Below, in pieces: positions 1 to 4,521 of a DNA stretch of 8,108 bases. A program made the position numbers and the translations under genes. The notes under the pieces were generated by a model that made no database searches, was not told where the DNA came from, and worked only from the letters and a program-made list of their open reading frames with translations. Location of the stretch: NCBI GenBank assembly GCA_021798675.1, contig JAJZGE010000057.1, positions 1 through 8,108 on the forward strand. The letters run 5' to 3'. The number at the start of each line of letters is the position of its first letter. Position 1 is the stretch's first letter. Source of the DNA: Pseudomonadota bacterium. GTDB taxonomy: Bacteria > Pseudomonadota > Gammaproteobacteria > Xanthomonadales > Rhodanobacteraceae.

Positions 1-774
1 CAGCTCGTGGGCCGGGCCCGCCGGGTCGTCTCCGCCAACGGCATCGAGCGCCTGACATCCCTGGTCCCGATCGCGGAGATCGAGCAGCTCCGTGAAGGGC
101 TGGCCCTGCAGGGCCGATGCCGCGCGACCAGTCAGGGATTCGAAGTAGAGGTTGCTCTCCTGGATGCGGCCCTCGCCGTCGAGCAGCGCGATGCCGACGC
201 CGGCGTGATCCACCACGCGCGAAAGCAGCGCCTGGCGCTGCGCCAGCACCGTGCGCGCCTGCGCCGCTTCGGTATCGGCTTCGCGAAGGTGCAGTTGCTT
301 CTCCACCATCACCGCGAGGTCGGCCAGCGCCTGACGGTCGGACTTCGAGAAGGTTCGCGGACGGGTATCGAGCACGCACAAGGTACCGAGGGGAACGCCC
401 TGGCGCGAACGCACCGTATGGCCCGCATAGAAGCGGACAAACGGATCCCTGGTCACCAGCGGGTTGTCGGCGAAGCGCGGATCGAGCCGCGCATCCGGCA
501 CGACCATCGGCGCCGGCAGGAGGATCGCATGCGCGCAGAAGGCCTGGTCGCGGGGCGTGCGGTCCATCGCCATGCCAACCTTGGAAGCGAACCATTGCCA
601 GTCGTCGTCGAGCAGCGTCACCAGCGCCATCGGCACATTGAAGACACGCGTGGCCGTCCGCGTGATGCGATCCAGCTCAGGCGAGCCGCCCGGCAGCGGG
701 CAAGACTGCACGCCGGAAGGTCCGCCGACAGCGGGTACGACCTGGGATACAGGCTTTGTCGTCGATTGATTCAT
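1..774 (-). CDS. GAF-PAS sensory/signalling protein, 3' end beyond the window
   Basis: This frame is open for 258 codons from ATG at 774 to the window edge with no stop, so the C-terminus is missing. Residues about 31-162 form a GAF domain of the kind found in bacterial sensor proteins. It has an ELDRITRTATRVFNVP entry helix, an ALVTLLDDDWQWF strand, a central DQAFCAHAI motif and a QGVPLGTLCVLDTRPR end. Residues about 160-185 are a charged, Ala- and Gln-rich helix that would act as a signalling linker. From about 183 a PAS domain begins (LLSRVVDHAGVGIALLDGEGRI, then SNLYFESLTG). There is no signal peptide or membrane segment, so it is cytosolic in the part seen. Known proteins of this build continue into GGDEF, GGDEF-EAL or histidine-kinase output; an upstream EAL gene makes a c-di-GMP output likely, but that is inference. 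A GGAG lies 13 nt before the ATG, rather far, so the start is only moderately certain. Confidence 0.85.
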   Translation of the reverse strand, partial: MNQSTTKPVSQVVPAVGGPSGVQSCPLPGGSPELDRITRTATRVFNVPMALVTLLDDDWQWFASKVGMAMDRTPRDQAFCAHAILLPAPMVVPDARLDPRFADNPLVTRDPFVRFYAGHTVRSRQGVPLGTLCVLDTRPRTFSKSDRQALADLAVMVEKQLHLREADTEAAQARTVLAQRQALLSRVVDHAGVGIALLDGEGRIQESNLYFESLTGRAASALQGQPFTELLDLRDRDQGCQALDAVGGDDPAGPAHEL

Positions 775-909
775 GAATGCCGAAAGACTCCGGATCAGGT
801 ATCGGCAAGCACTGACTACGGCCCGCACTTTGCCTTGCCGTGCGTAAAGGCTTCGAGAATCATGCTTGACCACGACCTCGCGTGGGATCGACCGTCGCGC
901 CGGACGCGT
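775..909. other. Intergenic spacer between EAL gene and GAF-PAS gene
   Basis: This 135-nt gap separates two minus-strand genes. Its right half (about 770-870) is less GC-rich than the flanking genes, which fits a promoter or leader for the GAF-PAS gene, but no convincing -35/-10 pair can be read on the minus strand. The only clear structure is the short hairpin at 899-919. The gap is long enough that the GAF-PAS gene may have its own promoter. Confidence 0.4.
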
Positions 910-919
910 CTAGTCCGGC
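899..919 (-). terminator. Possible hairpin over the EAL stop codon
   Basis: GCCGGAC (899-905) and GTCCGGC (913-919) are perfect 7-bp inverted repeats with a 7-nt loop that contains the TAG stop of the EAL gene. No T-tract follows in the direction of transcription, so it is not a canonical intrinsic terminator. It could act as an mRNA 3' stabiliser or weak attenuator, or arise by chance in GC-rich DNA. Confidence 0.25.
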
Positions 920-1668
920 CAGTGCACCGGCGGCAGTGCCTCGAAGGCCGGCCGGGCAAACAGGAAACCCTGGAACAGCCGTATGCCCATGCCGTGCAGC
1001 AGGCGGTACTCCGCCTCGCTTTCCACGCCCTCGGCGATCACCTCGATGCCCAGCGCGCGGCACACGCCGAGGATCCCCGCGACGATCGCCTGCCGCACGG
1101 GATCGGTGTCCACCGCGCGAACCATGGCCATGTCGAGCTTGATGATGTCCGGCTGGAACTCGGCCAGAAGGTTGAGCCCGGAATAGCCGGCGCCGAAGTC
1201 GTCGATGGCGGTGCGGAAGCCCTGCCGCTTGTACTCGCGGATGATGCTCTTGAGGTGTTCCTTCTCGACCAGTTGTTCGTTCTCGGTGATCTCGAAAATG
1301 AGCTGCCGGGTGGGAAAACCGAAACGCTGGGCCGCCTGCAGCGTGGCGCGGATGCAGGTCGCCGCCTGGTAGACCGCATTGGGCAGGAAATTGATGCTGA
1401 CGAAACAGGGCACGCCCAGCCGCGCGGCCAGCTCCACTGCCTTCACCCGGCAGGACTGGTCGAACACGTAGCGGTTGTCGTGATTGATCTGGCCAAGGAT
1501 AGTCTCCGCCCCCTCCCCGGCGGTGCCGCGCACCAGTGCCTCGTAGGCGAATACCTCGCGCCGGGCGACGTCCACGATGGGCTGGAACGCCATCGTGAAG
1601 TCGAACGGCAGCGGCTCGCCCGGACGGCAGGATCGGCACGGCGGCAGCGCGGAGTCGTCGGTCGGCAT
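910..1668 (-). CDS. Stand-alone EAL-domain cyclic-di-GMP phosphodiesterase
   Basis: Predicted to hydrolyse c-di-GMP to linear pGpG in the cytosol. With the start at 1668 the protein is 252 aa and is almost entirely EAL domain (about 24-245). All signature catalytic and metal-binding positions are visible: E43 in YEALVRG, N93 in SINFLPN, E126 in FEITEN, D156-D157 in IDDFGAGYSG, K178 in IIKLD, E213 in IAEGVE and Q233 in FQGFLFARP. This predicts an active enzyme, unlike the degenerate EAL of E. coli BluF. The DNRYVFDQSCR stretch resembles EAL domains paired with BLUF. A short N-terminal tail carries a CxxC (C11, C14). The start is uncertain: the frame stays open upstream through a second ATG at 1737 and into the BLUF gene at 2010, but the extension has no domain-like sequence and no ribosome site is evident before any candidate. 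The gene lies 250 nt after the BLUF gene on the same strand, so blue-light control through protein contact is the obvious proposal. Confidence 0.9.
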   Translation of the reverse strand: MPTDDSALPPCRSCRPGEPLPFDFTMAFQPIVDVARREVFAYEALVRGTAGEGAETILGQINHDNRYVFDQSCRVKAVELAARLGVPCFVSINFLPNAVYQAATCIRATLQAAQRFGFPTRQLIFEITENEQLVEKEHLKSIIREYKRQGFRTAIDDFGAGYSGLNLLAEFQPDIIKLDMAMVRAVDTDPVRQAIVAGILGVCRALGIEVIAEGVESEAEYRLLHGMGIRLFQGFLFARPAFEALPPVHWPD

Positions 1669-1918
1669 GGATGGAGCGGGATCCGGATTGGAGGAGGCCT
1701 TGCGCGGGGCGCCAATCGAGCCGACGTGACGCGGCATAGCACCGGCGGATTCGTCGTGCGCGGTGACTTGGCTGGACGAAAGGCGTATCGGCTCGCCGCG
1801 CCACAACTTGACCGGACCGGGCGGCTCCGCCTGCGCACGCACCCGGGCAGAAGACCTCGGCATCGCGGAATGCCGGGGCCGTTTGGCCTGGCCGGCCACG
1901 ATCACCGGATGGCCTCGG
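1669..1918. other. Spacer between BLUF and EAL genes
   Basis: The 250 nt between the BLUF stop and the chosen EAL start stay open in the EAL frame, with candidate ATGs at 1863 and 1737. The conceptual product is Arg/Pro/Ser-rich, lacks recognisable motifs and has no good Shine-Dalgarno sequence, so I treat it as untranslated leader or promoter region. No terminator is evident on the minus strand, so read-through from the BLUF gene is possible. Confidence 0.4.
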
Positions 1919-2506
1919 TCAGCGACGCCAGGCCAGCACGATCGCCAACAGCGAGAACAGCAATGCGGCCACTGCCACGCCGAATGCACGACGCGCGAGT
2001 CGTGCGCCATCGCGGCCGCCGTCGAAAGACACGTCGCCGTCCGATGGCGTCGCCCCGCCCGCGGGCGCCTCCGCTGTCGATGGGCGGTGTTGCAGCAATC
2101 CCACCATCGCCGCGACTTGAGTACTGTCGAAACGGTACGGATCGAAATGGCGGTGGCCGAACGAGGCCAGCAGGCGCCTGACCTCGTCGGCCGCCGCCAC
2201 GTATTTCATCGACCAGCCGGTGAAGCTGGCCTGCTCGATCGGCCGGCGCGAGAGCACCGTCAGGTCATGGTGGCGCGGATCCTTGCGCAGCGCGTCGAGC
2301 AACGCGTCGATCGACCCGGCCTCGCCCTCCAGCACCTGGAAGAAATGGCCGTCGCCGTAGTACAGCGCGCCGACCAGGCCGCGCGCGGGGTTGTTGCGGC
2401 GCGATTGCATCAGGATGCGACCGATCTCCGGTTCCACCGTGGTAGCGCGATCGGCGCCGGCGAAGCTGGCCTTGCTGATGTAGACGATACGTTGCCAGGG
2501 CGACAT
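1919..2506 (-). CDS. BLUF blue-light sensor with C-terminal membrane anchor
   Basis: FAD-binding blue-light photoreceptor of 195 aa. The BLUF domain fills residues about 5-105. The residues that form the photoactive flavin site are present by motif: Y9 in RIVYIS, N38-N39 in SRRNNPARG, Q57 in GHFFQVLEGE, and W98 and M100 in FTGWSMKY. The domain should therefore photocycle. Residues 106-135 look helical (DEVRRLLASFGHRHFDPYRF) and may be the usual post-BLUF helices. Residues 140-165 are a low-complexity Ala/Gly/Pro/Ser/Asp linker. Residues 173-192 are a hydrophobic segment (AFGVAVAALLFSLLAIVLAW) flanked by Arg, which predicts tail anchoring in the inner membrane with the sensor in the cytosol. 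The ATG at 2506 has GAGG five bases upstream. No output domain is attached; the EAL phosphodiesterase encoded next is the likely partner, as with PapB and PapA of Rhodopseudomonas palustris. Confidence 0.93.
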   Translation of the reverse strand: MSPWQRIVYISKASFAGADRATTVEPEIGRILMQSRRNNPARGLVGALYYGDGHFFQVLEGEAGSIDALLDALRKDPRHHDLTVLSRRPIEQASFTGWSMKYVAAADEVRRLLASFGHRHFDPYRFDSTQVAAMVGLLQHRPSTAEAPAGGATPSDGDVSFDGGRDGARLARRAFGVAVAALLFSLLAIVLAWRR

Positions 2507-2604
2507 CGGAACCTCGGCGGCGGCGGGGGCGGCTGCGTAAAACTAGTCCGTATACGCGTGCCGCCGCGGTTCGGATGCACCTACCGGGGCGATCGGGTGG
2601 CGCC
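2507..2604. other. Spacer between methyltransferase and BLUF genes
   Basis: This 98-nt gap holds an AT-richer island (about 2536-2556) inside very GC-rich DNA, containing the small palindromes ACTAGT (2542-2547) and CGTATACG (2549-2556). On the minus strand TATACG could serve as a -10 element for the BLUF gene, but no matching -35 hexamer lies 16-18 nt upstream. A BLUF promoter here is plausible but not demonstrated. The leader next to the ribosome site is a run of GCC/CCC triplets. Confidence 0.35.
2512..2515 (-). promoter_or_regulatory. Ribosome binding site of the BLUF gene
   Basis: GAGG on the minus strand, five bases before ATG at 2506. It fixes that ATG as the start, since the BLUF fold begins four to six residues later, as is usual for the family. 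Confidence 0.65.
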
Positions 2605-3213
2605 TCAGGCCGGCTTGCGCGCCACCAGGTCGATCAGCGCGGACAGGCCGGCATGCCCATGGCCTTCCTCGATGCGCGCGTCGTAGCTGTCGAGCTGCAG
2701 GATCTCGAGCGGCGCGAACGCCTCGCGCAGCAGCGCCTCGGTATACAGGTTCGCCGGTTCCGACGGCCCGCCGGTACCGTAGGCCAGCTGTTCCGGCCGG
2801 TAGCCTTCGAGCAGCAGCAGGCCGCCGGGCTTGAGCGCGGCGATCATGCCGTCGAACAGGCGGGCGCGCAGCTCAGGGTCGGCGAACTGGATGAAGATCG
2901 CGGCGATCACGTCGAAGCGTTCGTGGCCGAACGCCCACTGCGCCAGGTCGGCCTGCTCCGGGGCGATGCGGACGCCGCGCCGGGCGGCCAGCCGCTGCCC
3001 CTTGGCGAGGCCGACCGCCGAGCTGTCCACGGCCAGCACGTCGAGGCCCTGTTCGGCCAGCCAGACGCCGTTCCGGCCCTCGCCGTCCGCCACCGCCAGG
3101 GCGGTTCCGGAAGCCGGCAGGCGGCTCTTCTGGGCGGCAAGGAAGGCATTGGGCGCGGTCCCGAAATGGTAGTCGTCGCCAGCGTAGCGCTGGTCCCAGG
3201 GCAACTTGCTCAT
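2605..3213 (-). CDS. Class I SAM-dependent methyltransferase (TehB-like)
   Basis: Cytosolic methyltransferase of 202 aa with a single Rossmann-fold domain. It opens with WDQRYAGDDYHFGTAPNAFL (6-25), the family's typical head. Motif I is ALAVADGEGRNGVWLA (38-53), the variant glycine loop of TehB-like enzymes. The acidic residue closing strand 2 is D63 in VLAVDSS. Motif IV is FDVIAAIFIQF (100-110), followed by the post-motif LKPGGLLLLEGY (127-138). An acceptor-side segment near 146-160 (GTGGPSEPANLYTEALL) completes the fold. The substrate cannot be read from the sequence; relatives act on small molecules such as thiopurines, tellurite or halides. The ATG at 3213 has GGAGG six bases upstream; the frame stays open beyond it, but the extension is low-complexity. 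It is the first minus-strand gene, 98 nt before the BLUF gene, with no evident link to it. Confidence 0.9.
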   Translation of the reverse strand: MSKLPWDQRYAGDDYHFGTAPNAFLAAQKSRLPASGTALAVADGEGRNGVWLAEQGLDVLAVDSSAVGLAKGQRLAARRGVRIAPEQADLAQWAFGHERFDVIAAIFIQFADPELRARLFDGMIAALKPGGLLLLEGYRPEQLAYGTGGPSEPANLYTEALLREAFAPLEILQLDSYDARIEEGHGHAGLSALIDLVARKPA

Positions 3214-3219
3214 GCGGTG

Positions 3220-3224
3220 CCTCC
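3220..3224 (-). promoter_or_regulatory. Ribosome binding site of the methyltransferase gene
   Basis: GGAGG on the minus strand, six bases before ATG at 3213. This decides the start against longer in-frame versions reaching 3585, which would run into the kinase gene on the other strand. Confidence 0.8.
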
Positions 3225-3389
3225 ACGATGGATGAATGATGCTGCAGAGTCTAGCGGGCATCCCGTCCAGGCCCGGTCGGGCCACCCGGCCGCGCTCCCG
3301 GAAGCGCGCCGGCCCGGACGGTGCCGGAGGTCCCGACCCGGGGCACCTCCCCAGGCGTCGCCGCGGACCGGTTGGCCGCCGTTCAATCC

Positions 3390-3429
3390 TGGCCGGGCCG
3401 GGTCCACCAATCCAGCATCGGCCCGGCCA
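3390..3429. repeat. Perfect 10-bp inverted repeat
   Basis: TGGCCGGGCC (3390-3399) and GGCCCGGCCA (3420-3429) are exact reverse complements separated by 20 nt. The pair lies just upstream of the proposed kinase promoter, so it would not be in that transcript. It could be a protein site, a barrier to transcription, or chance in GC-rich DNA. No T-tract follows on either strand. Confidence 0.45.
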
Positions 3430-3443
3430 TGTTGCGTCGAGTC

Positions 3444-3459
3444 TTGACACCGGTGTCAA
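3444..3459. promoter_or_regulatory. Palindromic operator, probably for a LacI-family repressor
   Basis: TTGACACCGGTGTCAA is a perfect 16-bp palindrome with a central CG. An even-length palindrome centred on CG is typical of LacI-family operators of sugar-use genes in proteobacteria. It covers the -35 hexamer of the kinase promoter, so a bound protein would block RNA polymerase. A further ACACC (3459-3463) forms a second inverted pair with GGTGT (3452-3456). The regulator gene is not in the window, so the assignment is inferred from form and position. Confidence 0.6.
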
Positions 3460-3471
3460 CACCGTTACAAG
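3444..3471 (+). promoter_or_regulatory. Putative sigma-70 promoter of the kinase-hexosaminidase operon
   Basis: The -35 hexamer TTGACA (3444-3449) matches the consensus exactly. The best -10 is TACAAG (3466-3471) after a 16-nt spacer, or TTACAA (3465-3470) after 15 nt; both are weak, as would suit a regulated promoter. Initiation would fall near 3478, at or just past the ATG at 3475, which bears on the choice of kinase start. Confidence 0.5.
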
Positions 3472-3474
3472 CTG

Positions 3475-4521
3475 ATGGCGAATCCATGGCGGGGGAGCGC
3501 GCTGGACGTGGCAGTCAACCATTCGGATCGATTGGCGGAGGGCGCGGCGTTGCCGTTCCTGGCCGCCGACATCGGCGGCACGCATGCGCGCGTGGCGCTG
3601 ATGCAGGCCACCCAGGCCGGCGGGCGCTCGGCCGAGCTACTCGCCTATCGCAAGTTCGCTTGCATGGATTTCCCGCGGCTGTCGGCGCTGCTCAAGGCGT
3701 TCCTCGACGCGGAGGCGCAGGTTCCGGTGCGCCATTGCGTGCTGGCCTGCGCCGGGCAACTGCTGGGCGACGAGGTGGTCAACGACAACCTGCCCTGGCC
3801 GATCCACCTGCCATCGCTGTTGCGCGCCCTCGAACTCGACGACGTGGCCGCGCTCAACGACTTCGAGGCGCTGGGCTACGCGCTTGACGGCACTCTGGCC
3901 CACGGCAGTCGCCACCTGTGCGGACCGGACGTGCGCGGGTCCGGTCCGACGCTGGTGATCGGGCCGGGCACCGGCCTGGGCGCGGCGGTGCGCATTCCCG
4001 GCCCGGCCGGCGGCATCGTGCTGACGACCGAAGCCGGCCAGATGGATTTCGCCCCGAATTCGGTCCGCGAACGCGAGATCCTCGCGCACCTGGCGCCGGA
4101 TGGCGGCTACGTGGAATTCGAACGCATCGTGTCCGGCCCCGGCCTGCTGACCGTGTACACGGCCTTGTGCGCCCTGCAGAACCAGGCGCCAAGGCTGGCG
4201 ACACCCGAGGCCGTCACGGCCGCCGCGGCCGATTCCGGCGACGCACTGGCCACCGAAGCGGTGGAGATCTTCTGCGCGGCGCTGGGAAGCCTTGCCGGCA
4301 ACCTCGCCATGGCCTTCATGGCCACCGGCGGCGTGTACCTGGCCGGCGGCTTCCTGTCCTCGATGTTCGCGCTGCTCGAGCGCAGTGCCTTCGAACAACG
4401 CTTCCTGCACGGCCGCAGCGCACGCACCCTGCTGTCGCAGATCCCGATCTGGGTGACCGAGCACGGCCGTCACGGCGTGCAGGGAGCGGCCCAGTGGTAC
4501 CTCGGGCGGCTGGCCGCATGA
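3475..4521 (+). CDS. Glucokinase-family hexose kinase
   Basis: ATP-dependent sugar kinase of 348 aa in the bacterial glucokinase (Glk) family, acting in the cytosol. The phosphate-binding loop is ADIGGTHARVAL (31-42). The sugar site includes N128-D129 in ALNDFEALGYAL, preceded by VNDNLPWPI (102-110). A second phosphate loop is IGPGTGLGAAV (162-172). The next sugar-site motif is EAGQMDFAPNS (186-196), followed by FERIVSGPGLLTVY (215-228) with E216, and the adenosine motif ATGGVYLAGGF (283-293). In E. coli Glk the third motif reads with His160 where Gln189 stands here, as best I recall. Its coupling to a hexosaminidase gene suggests GlcNAc or another amino sugar as substrate, like the NagKII-type Glk proteins proposed for GlcNAc use in Xanthomonas; glucose remains the default. 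The ATG at 3475 lacks a Shine-Dalgarno sequence and nearly coincides with the predicted transcription start. A GTG at 3508 has GGGGGAG ten bases upstream and would remove only 11 non-conserved residues. Confidence 0.9.
   Translation: MANPWRGSALDVAVNHSDRLAEGAALPFLAADIGGTHARVALMQATQAGGRSAELLAYRKFACMDFPRLSALLKAFLDAEAQVPVRHCVLACAGQLLGDEVVNDNLPWPIHLPSLLRALELDDVAALNDFEALGYALDGTLAHGSRHLCGPDVRGSGPTLVIGPGTGLGAAVRIPGPAGGIVLTTEAGQMDFAPNSVREREILAHLAPDGGYVEFERIVSGPGLLTVYTALCALQNQAPRLATPEAVTAAAADSGDALATEAVEIFCAALGSLAGNLAMAFMATGGVYLAGGFLSSMFALLERSAFEQRFLHGRSARTLLSQIPIWVTEHGRHGVQGAAQWYLGRLAA

Larger units (their letters stand above)
3214..3474. other. Divergent intergenic region rich in inverted repeats
   Basis: This 261-nt spacer separates the leftward methyltransferase gene from the rightward kinase gene and must carry promoters for both. 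On the kinase side it has a TTGACA hexamer within a 16-bp palindrome (3444-3459). Between about 3268 and 3430 it is extremely GC-rich with several inverted repeats: GGCCCG/CGGGCC (3270-3283), the interlocking pairs GGTGCC/GGCACC (3320-3347) and GGAGGT/ACCTCC (3326-3350), and a 10-bp pair (3390-3429). For the methyltransferase, TAGACT on the minus strand near 3250 is a weak -10 candidate without a good -35. No convincing small gene is seen. Confidence 0.55.

Noticed and set aside
1780..1815. Possible sigma-54 promoter ahead of the EAL gene (TGGCGCG on the minus strand)
   Set aside because: The required GC of the -12 element does not fall ten bases after the GG.
7..2181. 724-codon plus-strand open frame over the sensor genes
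   Set aside because: The product is Arg/His-rich with no domain, while three recognisable proteins are encoded on the opposite strand. Long antisense frames are expected at this GC content.
2515..2534. GGC/GGG run upstream of the BLUF gene as a G-quadruplex
   Set aside because: It lacks four separated runs of three or more G; it is a simple triplet-rich stretch.
3214..3585. N-terminal extension of the methyltransferase frame to 3585
   Set aside because: The extension is Pro/Arg/Gly-rich, overlaps the kinase gene, and a strong GGAGG marks the ATG at 3213.
3918..4517. Upstream 200-codon open extension of the hexosaminidase frame inside the kinase gene
   Set aside because: It overlaps the kinase in another frame, is Arg-rich without domains, and the signal peptide begins exactly at the ATG at 4518.
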